From Bog-473 sp035947875 (GTDB lineage: Bacteria > Actinomycetota > Acidimicrobiia > Acidimicrobiales > RAAP-2): a DNA stretch of 64,000 nucleotides. The stretch lies in assembly GCA_035947875.1 (NCBI GenBank), contig DASZJQ010000110.1:1-64000 (forward strand), written 5' to 3'. A model generated the notes under the pieces. It was not told the origin of the DNA and ran no database searches. It was given only the letters and a program-made list of their open reading frames with translations. Shown here in pieces: positions 16,497 to 24,189 of this stretch. Numbering within the stretch: the stretch's first letter is position 1; the number at the start of each line of letters is the position of its first letter. Made by a program: the position numbers and the translations under genes.

Positions 16497-17921
16497 TCAT
16501 TCCTTCCCGCGCACCGGGCGCGCTTTCCAGAAGTAGTCGTGGATACCGTCGGCGCTAAAGAGCCGGCGGAAGGTCATCTCCACCCGACTCCCCACTCGGA
16601 TTGCCGCGGCATCTACGTCGGTGAGCTCGACCGGGTAGCGGCCCCCGCCGTCGAAATCCACGATGGCGAAGACGATAGGCGGGCTGGGCGAGTATGCCAG
16701 GCGGTCGATGGTAAAGGTGACGACCGTTCCCACGGCGTCGGCCATGGCCACCGGTTCCATGTCGTCGAGGGCGCCGCCCGTCATGGATACCCGCGCCGGA
16801 GGCATGTGCACCGCTCCCGAGGATCGATCACGCGAACCGACGAAGCCGAACTTCCAGTCCTCGCTCCGGTGGGCCGCCGAGCTCGAGACGCGAGCCGGCT
16901 CGGGCCGACGCGGCGGTTCTGGGGACAGCTGCCCCCGCCAGGCCAGGAATTTCGAATAGGGCAGATCCGCCCCACGGTCGACCTGCTCGGCAATGGGACG
17001 TACCGGACGCCACGACGCCAGGGCGTCGGTGGTGCGCAAGACCACGGCATCGGCACCATCGGCCAGGTGCAACAAGACAATGACCGTCGGTGTCGGCGCA
17101 CCTTCCTCAATGGACAGGCTCTCGAGGACCGACGCCAAGACCAGGAGCGGGTGCGCCGCACCGGCCTGCCCGACGGTCGAGGAGAGGTCATCGGGGAGGG
17201 CGGACTCGTCCACCTGCAGCCGTTTGCGCAGACCGGTCACGGCGCGGGCGTGCATGCCCGTCACGATCAGCCGCCCGACCTCGCCCGTCTCGAGGCCGGC
17301 GGCTTTGAGCGCCCGGGCGAACGCATCCTGCCCGAGCGCCACGTAGCGGTTCTCGCCGAAACGCTCTTCCCACAGTTTCGAGACGAGCGATCCCGGAGAC
17401 CGCCAACGATCGGTGAACTCGTCGGTGGCAGAGCCACTGGCGACGAATTCGGCCACGACGGCGTCGCCTTCGCCGATCAGGGCGGCCGCCCCGGCGTCTC
17501 CTCCGGCGGACTCGTCCGCACTCGTGGGCAGACCGTCACGCGTGTCGGCGCCCACCACGAGCGTGGTGCCGCCGCCGCGAAGGGCCGTCACCAGGCAGCC
17601 GATGCCGGACCTCAGTGCGCCACCGAAGTCGTAGGCGGGCACGTCGGAGGGCAGGCGAAGGGCCGCGGCGACGGCGGTGGCGTTGGTCTTGTCCAAATAG
17701 GCCGGTGACGAGGTGGCAAACCACAGCGCATCGACGGCGGCGGTCGGTGCGCCCTTGGTCGCCAGGCGGGCCGCCTCGACACCGAGGGTGGTGGTGTCCT
17801 CGTCATGGGACGCCACGGCACGGGCGCCTTTGCCACCGCCGCTCATCATGAAGGCCGAAATGTCTGATCGGGAGAGCCGCCGGTACGGCACATAACCGGC
17901 GGCGCTGAGTATTCCTCGCAC
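16497..17921 (-). CDS. HMG-CoA-synthase/KAS-III-like protein fused to C-terminal DUF35 OB-fold
   Basis: 474 residues. The first ~320 have the ketoacyl-synthase-III/HMG-CoA-synthase arrangement (GILSAAGYVPYRRL start, then TTTLGVEAARLA and LWFATSSPAYLDKTNA). The site where the nucleophilic Cys would lie reads AYDFGGALRSGIG without Cys. The last ~150 residues resemble DUF35 acyl-CoA-binding OB folds (FTIDRLAYSPSPPIVFAIVDFDGGGRYP region). A DUF35 partner is a regular companion of SCP-x thiolases, which fits the thiolase 4 bases downstream. First gene of the five-gene operon, divergent from the CMD gene. Role likely substrate-binding scaffold or acyltransfer; the reaction is unknown. Confidence 0.8.
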   Translation of the reverse strand: MRGILSAAGYVPYRRLSRSDISAFMMSGGGKGARAVASHDEDTTTLGVEAARLATKGAPTAAVDALWFATSSPAYLDKTNATAVAAALRLPSDVPAYDFGGALRSGIGCLVTALRGGGTTLVVGADTRDGLPTSADESAGGDAGAAALIGEGDAVVAEFVASGSATDEFTDRWRSPGSLVSKLWEERFGENRYVALGQDAFARALKAAGLETGEVGRLIVTGMHARAVTGLRKRLQVDESALPDDLSSTVGQAGAAHPLLVLASVLESLSIEEGAPTPTVIVLLHLADGADAVVLRTTDALASWRPVRPIAEQVDRGADLPYSKFLAWRGQLSPEPPRRPEPARVSSSAAHRSEDWKFGFVGSRDRSSGAVHMPPARVSMTGGALDDMEPVAMADAVGTVVTFTIDRLAYSPSPPIVFAIVDFDGGGRYPVELTDVDAAAIRVGSRVEMTFRRLFSADGIHDYFWKARPVRGKE

Positions 17922-18084
17922 GAAGGTGGAGCTTACCTGCTGCTCTTTTGTCCCCGATTTGGCGAATTTCGGGCGGCGCCGACGGAAGTGCGGGCATCGG
18001 GCGCCTTGTCACGAGCTCTCCCGGCACGGCTTCAGGGTCGGTAGGGTCACGAGGTCGTGATGGCGCCTCAGAAGGGAGACCGCA

Positions 18085-18135
18085 GTGAGTGACGGGAAGC
18101 GGGTGGAACCGACGTCCCTCCCGGAGAAGGCATGA
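18085..18135 (+). CDS. possible 16-residue leader peptide overlapping the CMD start
   Basis: A GTG at 18085 follows AGAAGGGAGA by about 4 bases and opens a 16-codon frame (MSDGKRVEPTSLPEKA) whose TGA overlaps the ATG of the carboxymuconolactone-decarboxylase-like gene as ATGA. The arrangement allows translational coupling of the operon. No hairpin or regulatory codons are obvious, and a chance ORF is possible. Confidence 0.3.
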   Translation: MSDGKRVEPTSLPEKA

Positions 18136-18536
18136 CCACGCCCGACGAGCGACGAGCCGCCGGGATGGCCAAGATGCAGGAAATCTACGGGTTCTCCGTC
18201 GACCCGGACGCCATGCCCGGCGACTACACCGCCATGATGGTCGATCAGCTGTTCGGAAGCATCTGGACGCGCGGCGCACTGGACACCCGTGATCGCCGCC
18301 TCCTGACCATGGGCGTGTTGGCCGCCCTGGGCCAAAATGACCTGCTCGATCTTCAGTTCGATTCTGCACTCGCTCGTGAGGAGCTCACCGAAGGACAACT
18401 CCGGGAAGTGGTCATCCACCTGACGCACTACGTCGGTTGGCCCCTCTCGGTGGGAATGAACCAGGCGGCCGAACAGGTCATCGCCCGGCGCGCCGCGGCG
18501 ACCCAGGACAGCGCCCAGAACGGTGAGGGAGGCTGA
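18132..18536 (+). CDS. carboxymuconolactone decarboxylase family protein
   Basis: 134 residues, almost entirely helical, with the CMD/AhpD fold core LDTRDRRLLTMGVLAALGQ followed by ELTEGQLREVVIHLTHYVGWP, the conserved His-containing helix of 4-carboxymuconolactone decarboxylase. The AhpD-type C-x-x-C redox pair is absent, so peroxidase activity is unlikely. GGAGAAGG precedes the ATG. The stop directly abuts the ATG of the enoyl-CoA hydratase gene (18537). As first gene of a four-gene plus-strand operon it may decarboxylate or isomerise a lactone or cyclic acid, or act as a non-catalytic binding protein. Confidence 0.85.
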   Translation: MTTPDERRAAGMAKMQEIYGFSVDPDAMPGDYTAMMVDQLFGSIWTRGALDTRDRRLLTMGVLAALGQNDLLDLQFDSALAREELTEGQLREVVIHLTHYVGWPLSVGMNQAAEQVIARRAAATQDSAQNGEGG

Positions 18537-19322
18537 ATGACGACGGGTGACGTTCCGGCGAGCCGGATTGTGATCGACAACCCGGCCGCTGGGGTCAGGG
18601 TGGTTGCCTTCGACCGACCCGAGGTGCGCAATGCCTTCGATACGACGATGTACCTCCAAGTCACCGAAGCGCTGGTCGAGGCCGACCGTGATGAAACGGT
18701 GAGCGCGCTCATCGTCACCGGGCGGGGCGGTGCCTTTACCTCGGGTCAGGATCTGGCTGAAATGGCGGCCATGGCCACCGGGACCGCGGTGGAAGGGGCG
18801 GGGCAAGGATTCATGGGGCTGCTCACTGCCTTGACCGAGCTCTCCGTGCCCATGTTGGCCGCCGTGAATGGCGTCGCGGTGGGGCTGGGATTCACCGTCC
18901 TGGCCCATTGTGATCTCGTGCTGATCGACGAATCGGCCCGTCTGCGGGTGCCGTTCGCCGAACTGGGCGTCCCGCCCGAGGCGGCCAGCAGCGTGCTCTT
19001 CCCGGCCCGGATGGGATGGCAGCAGGCCGCCCGGATCCTGTTGACCTCGGACTGGGTGAGCGCCCGGGAGGCGGTTGACCTCGGTCTCGCCCTCCGCGTC
19101 TGCGCGGAAGGCACGACGCTGGATGAGACCATCACCTTGGCGAGCCGGATCGCCGCCCACCCGCGAGCTGCGACCCGTGCCATCACCTCTTTGATGCGGG
19201 CCGGACAACACGACCTGGTGCACGCGGCCAACCGACGGGAACAGGCGGCCTTCGCCGGGCTCCTGGGCCAGGCCGCGTCGAGCGGGACCCTGGCCGACTT
19301 TGCGGCCAGGGCGCCCTCGTAG
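18537..19322 (+). CDS. enoyl-CoA hydratase/isomerase (crotonase superfamily)
   Basis: 261 residues of crotonase fold. The two oxyanion-hole segments are GRGGAFTSGQDLAEM (near residue 61) and AAVNGVAVGLGFT (near residue 106). The FAELGVPPEAASS stretch resembles the P-E-x-x-S-S pattern of delta3,delta2-enoyl-CoA isomerases more than the hydratase motif, so isomerase activity is at least as likely. It is directly joined to the CMD stop and followed after 5 bases by the LLM oxidoreductase. It fits a beta-oxidation role for the acyl-CoA made by the ligase at 12169. Acyl specificity is unknown. Confidence 0.9.
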   Translation: MTTGDVPASRIVIDNPAAGVRVVAFDRPEVRNAFDTTMYLQVTEALVEADRDETVSALIVTGRGGAFTSGQDLAEMAAMATGTAVEGAGQGFMGLLTALTELSVPMLAAVNGVAVGLGFTVLAHCDLVLIDESARLRVPFAELGVPPEAASSVLFPARMGWQQAARILLTSDWVSAREAVDLGLALRVCAEGTTLDETITLASRIAAHPRAATRAITSLMRAGQHDLVHAANRREQAAFAGLLGQAASSGTLADFAARAPS

Positions 19323-19327
19323 TCACC

Positions 19328-20188
19328 ATGCGTCTGGGGATCACCGCCTTCCTGACCGACCGCGACATGCGCCCGGCCGCCCTGGCCCGTTTCGTCGAGG
19401 ACCACGGCTTCGACTCGTTGTACCTGCCCGAGCACACGCACCTTCCGGTGCGGGCCGACGTCCCTCCGGCGCTGGTCGAGGGAGTGCGGCTGGATGACTA
19501 CCAACGAGGGCTCTGCCCGTTGGTGGCGCTCTCTTCGGCCATCGAGAGCACCAGCCACCTCCGCCTGGGCACCGGCATTCTGCTCGCCGCCCAGCACGAT
19601 CCGATCGTCTTGGCCAAGCAGATCGCCACCCTCGACCACCTTTCCGGAGGCCGGTTCACCCTCGGTCTCGGGTTCGGCTGGAACCGGGCCGAGGCCGAGG
19701 ACCATGGCGTTGATTTCAGCCGTCGCCACGCCCTGGTCCGTGAACACTTCTACTGCATGGAGGCCCTGTGGTCCCAGGACCGGGCCGAATACCACGGCGA
19801 GCTCGTCGACCTGCCCCCGGCCTGGGCCTGGCCCAAACCGGTGCAACAACCACGGGTGCGGACGCTCATCGGTGGCGGGTCCGGCCCGGCGGTGCTGGGC
19901 GCGGTGGCCGAGTACGCCGACGGCTGGATGCCCATCGGAGGCAGCGGCCTGGGTGACGCCATTCCGCGCCTGCACCACCTGGCCGAACTGGCCGGGCGCG
20001 ATCCGGCTGAGCTGTCCGTCATTCCGTTCGGCACCATCGCCAACGAGGCCAAGCTCGACCACTACGCCGGTCTCGGCGTCGAGGAGGTCGTCCTTCGCGT
20101 GCGCTCGGGCTCCGGAGACGAGATGCGCGCCCAGGTCGAACCGCTCGCTGCCCTGGTGGAATTCGCCGCCGCGCTGGGGCCGGCGTAA
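19328..20188 (+). CDS. LLM class F420-dependent oxidoreductase
   Basis: 286 residues of luciferase-like TIM barrel. The N-terminus MRLGITAFLTDRDM and the stretches LYLPEHTHLPV, RLGTGILLAAQHDP, TLDHLSGGRFTLGLGFGW and GGGSGPAVLGAVAEYADGWMP match the actinobacterial F420-type LLM subfamily. The conserved G-x-G-x-G-W-N-x-x-E segment lines the F420 pocket. No clear ribosome site is present; the 5-base spacing to the upstream stop suggests coupling. Together with the truncated LLM gene at the left edge it gives the cluster two such enzymes. Likely reduction or oxidation of a ketone or enone; F420 use is inferred from the family. Confidence 0.9.
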   Translation: MRLGITAFLTDRDMRPAALARFVEDHGFDSLYLPEHTHLPVRADVPPALVEGVRLDDYQRGLCPLVALSSAIESTSHLRLGTGILLAAQHDPIVLAKQIATLDHLSGGRFTLGLGFGWNRAEAEDHGVDFSRRHALVREHFYCMEALWSQDRAEYHGELVDLPPAWAWPKPVQQPRVRTLIGGGSGPAVLGAVAEYADGWMPIGGSGLGDAIPRLHHLAELAGRDPAELSVIPFGTIANEAKLDHYAGLGVEEVVLRVRSGSGDEMRAQVEPLAALVEFAAALGPA

Positions 20189-20232
20189 GTGTCTGGGAAA
20201 AGCGCCCCGGCAGACACGCAAGGATGGTCACC

Positions 20233-21459
20233 ATGGACGACACGACTCCCCGCCTGGGCGGCACCACTCCTCTGCCCAAGATCATCAGCGTCGACGATCA
20301 CGTCGTCGAACCGGCCCACCTATGGCAGACCTGGCTGCCCGCCCGGCTCCGCGGGCGGGGGCCGCACGCGGAGCGACGCGGCATCGGGGAGATGGAGCAC
20401 ATCGGCGGCGGCACCTACCGGCAGAGCTTCGACCCCGACGGTCCCCCGGCCGACTGCTGGGTCTACGAGGACCTCGTCTACATCAACAAGCGTCACGTGG
20501 CCGCCGTGGGATTCGACCGGGACGACATGACCATGTCACCCATCACCTACGACGAGATGCGACCGGGGTGCTACGAGCCCAAGGCCAGGGTGGCCGACAT
20601 GACGTCGAACTGGGTCGAGGCCAGCCTGTGCTTCCCCTCCTTTCCCCGCTTCTGCGGGCAGACCTTCCTCGAGGCCAAGGACCGGGAAGTGGCCGAAGCC
20701 TGTGTCGTGGCCTACAACGACTGGATGGTGGAGGAATGGTGCGGGGACTCCGCCGGTGCGCTCCTTCCCCTGTGCCTGATCCCACTGTGGGACGCCACCA
20801 AGGCCGCGGCCGAGGTCCGCCGCAATGCCGCCCGTGGCGTGCGCGCCGTCTGCTTCAGTGAGATTCCGCCCCACCTCGGGCTCCCCTCCATTCACAGCGG
20901 GTACTGGGACCCCTTCTTCGCGGCCTGCGAGGAGACCCAGACCGTCGTCTGCATGCACATCGGTTCGTCGTCGAAGATGCCGGCCACCTCGGCCGATGCG
21001 CCCGTGGCCGTGGCAGCCACGCTCAGCTTCGGCAACGCCATGTCGTCCCTCTGCGACTTCCTGTTCTCCGGGGTGCTCATCCGCTACCCGAAGCTGATCC
21101 TGGCCTACTCGGAAGGGCAGATCGGCTGGTTGCCCTACATCCTGGAACGGGCCGACGACGTCTGGCGGGAGCACCGGGCCTGGGGCGGGGTCAAAGACGT
21201 GGTGCTCGAACCCCCGTCGACCTACTTCCGCCGTCAGGTCTACGGCTGCTTCTTCCGCGACCAGCACGGTCTCGACTCACTCGACGCCATCGGGGCGGAC
21301 CGCATCACCTTCGAGACCGATTACCCCCACACCGACTCCACCTGGCCCGACACCCGTGCCGTGGCCGAGCAGATGGTCCGGCACCTCTCCGATGACGACG
21401 TCTACCGCATCATGCGCGGCAACGCCATCGACATGCTCGGGCTCGAACTCGACCGCTGA
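20233..21459 (+). CDS. amidohydrolase 2 / ACMSD-type hydrolase, paralogue of the 4700-5938 gene
   Basis: 408 residues from ATG 20233, with AAGGATGG at a suitable distance; ATG 20224 is also in frame. Motifs: SVDDHVVEP (D-x-H), VCMHIGSS and FETDYPHTDSTWP, a full metal-site set. Long stretches match the amidohydrolase at 4700-5938 (YDEMRPGC, FPRFCGQ, AYNDWMVEEWCG, NAARGVRAV, SGYWDPFFAAC, YLFSGVL/FLFSGVL), so the two are duplicates within one cluster. It ends the CMD, enoyl-CoA hydratase, LLM operon and converges on the hemolysin III gene 9 bases away. Probably acts on a related but distinct carboxylated intermediate. Confidence 0.9.
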   Translation: MDDTTPRLGGTTPLPKIISVDDHVVEPAHLWQTWLPARLRGRGPHAERRGIGEMEHIGGGTYRQSFDPDGPPADCWVYEDLVYINKRHVAAVGFDRDDMTMSPITYDEMRPGCYEPKARVADMTSNWVEASLCFPSFPRFCGQTFLEAKDREVAEACVVAYNDWMVEEWCGDSAGALLPLCLIPLWDATKAAAEVRRNAARGVRAVCFSEIPPHLGLPSIHSGYWDPFFAACEETQTVVCMHIGSSSKMPATSADAPVAVAATLSFGNAMSSLCDFLFSGVLIRYPKLILAYSEGQIGWLPYILERADDVWREHRAWGGVKDVVLEPPSTYFRRQVYGCFFRDQHGLDSLDAIGADRITFETDYPHTDSTWPDTRAVAEQMVRHLSDDDVYRIMRGNAIDMLGLELDR

Positions 21460-21468
21460 TTGCCGCCC

Positions 21469-22176
21469 TCAGTAGCGGGGCAGCGCGATGAAGGCGATCA
21501 GATAGGCGAAAGTGCCGGCGCCGACCAGCGTGCAGGCGTGAAACACCTCGTGAAAACCGAACACAGCAGGCCACGGATCCGGGCGCTTGCGGGCGTACAC
21601 CAGGGCACCCGAGGTGTAGAACAGCCCGGCGATCAACATCAGGACGAAACCGACCCAACCAAGACTCCGGACCAATTGCGGGGCGACGATCAGCGAGCAC
21701 CACCCGACCACCACGTAGGGCACGGCAACGGCCCACTGCGGTGCGTCGAGCCAGACTTGGCGCAGGACGATCCCGACCAGGGCACCGGCCCAGACCAGGC
21801 TCAGGACCAGCACCTGCGACCAGCCGGTCAGGGCCAGTCCGGCCAGACCGGTGGACGTGCCGGCGATGCCGATGAAGATGGCGCTGTGATCGGCCCGACG
21901 CATGCGGCGCCACGCCGGCGCAGACCATCGGATCCGATGGAACAGCGCACTCGTCCCGAACATGAACAGCATCGAAAGTACGTAGACGCTGAGCACGAAC
22001 CTGCTCCACCCGTTCGGCGCGGCGGCGATGAGGAACGGGCCGCCGATGAGCCAGGCCACAGCGGCACCGACGTGCAGCCACCCGCGCAGCAACGGCCGGG
22101 GGCCCAGGTTGTCCGCCCCCGCCGATCCTGCGTCATCGGTGACCCCGACTCGCCGCGCCACACCCGGGCCGGTCAT
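21469..22176 (-). CDS. hemolysin III / PAQR family membrane protein
   Basis: 235 residues with about seven hydrophobic segments, beginning RGWLHVGAAVAWLIGGPFLIAA. The family signatures are present: SALFHRIRW after the second segment, DHSAIFIGIAGTSTG and the C-terminal GFHEVFHACTLVGA with the His residues that form the presumed zinc site of PAQR proteins. Despite the name, most bacterial members are not proven hemolysins and may have lipid-related roles. The start overlaps the serB stop by 4 bases (ATGA), so the two are co-translated. A functional link to serine synthesis is not obvious. Confidence 0.9.
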   Translation of the reverse strand: MTGPGVARRVGVTDDAGSAGADNLGPRPLLRGWLHVGAAVAWLIGGPFLIAAAPNGWSRFVLSVYVLSMLFMFGTSALFHRIRWSAPAWRRMRRADHSAIFIGIAGTSTGLAGLALTGWSQVLVLSLVWAGALVGIVLRQVWLDAPQWAVAVPYVVVGWCSLIVAPQLVRSLGWVGFVLMLIAGLFYTSGALVYARKRPDPWPAVFGFHEVFHACTLVGAGTFAYLIAFIALPRY

Positions 22177-23375
22177 GACCCACCAGCCTCCTCCATCCGA
22201 TCGGCCGATTCCACCTCATCGCGGCTGATGCCGAGCAGAAACAGAATGGCATCGAGATAGGGCACGCTGAGCGCCGTGTCCGCTGCTTGACGCACCAACG
22301 GCTTGGCGTTGAACGCGATGCCCAAGCCGGCCGCGGCCAACATGTCGAGATCATTGGCGCCGTCGCCGACGGCGATGGTCCGCGAGAGTGGGACTCCGGT
22401 CTGGTTGGCGAACCGTACGAGGGCGTCCGCCTTTGCGGCTCGATCGATGATCGGTCCGACCAGGCCCCCGGTGAGGACGCCATCTTCGATCTCGAGGACG
22501 TTGGCCGCCAAGGAGTCGATGCCCAAGTCGGCGACCAGTGGGGCCAGGACCTGGGTGAATCCCCCGCTCACCACGGCGATCTCGTAGCCCAGGCGCTTGA
22601 GCGTCCGCAGCAGCGTGCGGGCCCCCGGGGTCAAGCGCAGCGCGCCGCGCACGACCGCCAGATCCGACTCGTCCAGGCCTCGCAGAAGCCGCACCCGCTG
22701 CCGCAAGGCTGCGTCGAAATCGACGGTCCCCTCCATGGCCGCCCGGGTGACGTCGGCGACCTGGGCGCCGCATCCACGCCGTTCGGCCAGAAGGTCGATC
22801 ACCTCTCCCTGCAGAAGGGTCGAATCGGCATCGAGCACGATCAGGTGCCGAGCCCGGCGGTGGAGTCCGGCCCTCTGGACCGCGATGTCGACCTCGCTCC
22901 GGACGGCTTCGTCGGCCAGGGCGCGGCGGAGCCGGTCCAGGTCACCGCCGGTCACGGCGAGCTCGTAGCTCTGCACCGGATAGTCCGACAGGCGGACGAT
23001 CCGCTCGATGTTGCCGTGGCATTGGGCGATCCGGCCCGTGACATTGGCCAGCGTCGACGCCCCGATCGTCGGCGCCAGCACGATCACCAGAATTCGATCG
23101 CGCCCCGACGCCACTTCGGCTTCGACCAGCGGCGCGATGGAGACGTCGACGTTGCTGGTCGCAAAATGGCGGGCGATGGCCTGCTCAGTCACCTCGACGT
23201 CGCCCGGCGTGTCGACGCCGATCTCCACGCAGAGCAGCAGGCGACCGTGGACTCTCACCTGCTCGACGTCGCGCACGTCCATGTGACCGGCCTCGAGCGC
23301 GGTGAACAGGCGCTTGGCCAGGCCGGGTCCATCCTGACCGCTCAGGGTCACCAGGTAGGGCAGGCGCGTGTCCAT
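22173..23375 (-). CDS. serB: phosphoserine phosphatase with N-terminal ACT domains
   Basis: 400 residues. Residues ~5-85 and ~95-165 look like tandem ACT-type regulatory domains (YLVTLSGQDGPGLAKRLFTALE start), as in mycobacterial SerB. The HAD catalytic domain follows: nucleophile motif VLDADSTLLQGE (D-x-D-S-T), VVSGGFTQVLAPL (motif II Ser), and DGANDLDMLAAAGLGIAFNAKP with the motif IV Asp pair. It hydrolyses O-phosphoserine to serine in the cytoplasm; the ACT domains suggest feedback by serine or another amino acid. The downstream hemolysin III gene overlaps by 4 bases. Confidence 0.95.
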   Translation of the reverse strand: MDTRLPYLVTLSGQDGPGLAKRLFTALEAGHMDVRDVEQVRVHGRLLLCVEIGVDTPGDVEVTEQAIARHFATSNVDVSIAPLVEAEVASGRDRILVIVLAPTIGASTLANVTGRIAQCHGNIERIVRLSDYPVQSYELAVTGGDLDRLRRALADEAVRSEVDIAVQRAGLHRRARHLIVLDADSTLLQGEVIDLLAERRGCGAQVADVTRAAMEGTVDFDAALRQRVRLLRGLDESDLAVVRGALRLTPGARTLLRTLKRLGYEIAVVSGGFTQVLAPLVADLGIDSLAANVLEIEDGVLTGGLVGPIIDRAAKADALVRFANQTGVPLSRTIAVGDGANDLDMLAAAGLGIAFNAKPLVRQAADTALSVPYLDAILFLLGISRDEVESADRMEEAGGS

Positions 23376-23415
23376 GGGGGTCTCACGGTATCCGGCCCTA
23401 CCGGACCGCCGACTC

Positions 23416-24078
23416 CTACGGGACGGCGTCGCGCTTCACGTCGACCCAGCCCTGTCCTTCCGCCCAGTGCCGGATGACCTTGGCCGGCACCCCCGCGATC
23501 ACGCAGCGATCCGGGAAGGTGCCCCGGACGACCGCGCCGGCCGCCACGACGCAATTTTCACCGATGTGCGCACCGGGCAGGATGACGACGTTGGCCCCCA
23601 ACCAGCTTCCCGAACCGATACGCACGCTTGCCTCGACCGGCCACTGTCGTCCGATCGGTTGGTGCGGGTCTTCGTAGGTGTGGTTCTGATCGGTGACATA
23701 GAGATAGGGGCCCGTCTGGATGTCATCGCCAATTTCGATGGACCAGTGGCCCACGATGTGCGAGCCGCGGCCGATGAGGCAACGGCTTCCGATACGCACG
23801 ACCGGGTCGGTGGGCATGTCCTGTCCGGGAGCCATGCCGGCCGTGATGCAGGTATTCGGACCGACCAGGGTCTCCGCCCCGATCTGGATCCGGTGCTCGT
23901 TGTAGATGGACCCTTGCGGAAAGAGCAGGCAAGCACCGGCGCCCATGGCACCGAAGCGGCGGCCGCGCGGATCGTCGGGACCGACGGCCCCCAATTCGCC
24001 GGCCACGTTCCACGCGCCGTGAATCAGCCGGGAAATCCCCCGCCGCAACGGTCCGGGAAGATTGCGGGCCCAACTCAC
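23416..24078 (-). CDS. hexapeptide-repeat (left-handed beta-helix) acyltransferase
   Basis: 220 residues from a GTG. After a ~35-residue helical N-terminus (NLPGPLRRGISRLIHGAWN) come imperfect hexapeptide turns (IQIGAETLVGPNTCI, VRIGSRCLIGRGSHIVGH, IEIGDDIQTG, VRIGSGSWLGANVVILPGAHIGENCVVAAGAVV), ending with IAGVPAKVIRHW, the usual end of acetyltransferases of the NodL/LacA/WbbJ class. Such trimeric enzymes acetylate sugars or other acceptors using acetyl-CoA. It is divergent from the DUF3048 lipoprotein and close to serB (40-base gap). A cell-envelope substrate is possible but not shown. Confidence 0.87.
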   Translation of the reverse strand: MSWARNLPGPLRRGISRLIHGAWNVAGELGAVGPDDPRGRRFGAMGAGACLLFPQGSIYNEHRIQIGAETLVGPNTCITAGMAPGQDMPTDPVVRIGSRCLIGRGSHIVGHWSIEIGDDIQTGPYLYVTDQNHTYEDPHQPIGRQWPVEASVRIGSGSWLGANVVILPGAHIGENCVVAAGAVVRGTFPDRCVIAGVPAKVIRHWAEGQGWVDVKRDAVP

Positions 24079-24189
24079 CGGGCGGAATAGTCAGTGGGCT
24101 TGTGGCCCGCGATGGCGGCCGTCCCAGGGTTCACCGGGTCAGTATGACCCCATTTGGCCCCCTCCTCCCTCTACGATCACTCGGCAGAT

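Noticed and set aside
18009..20221. Two long antisense frames over the CMD, enoyl-CoA hydratase and LLM genes
   Set aside because: Sense frames carry full family motifs and tight operon spacing; antisense products have none.
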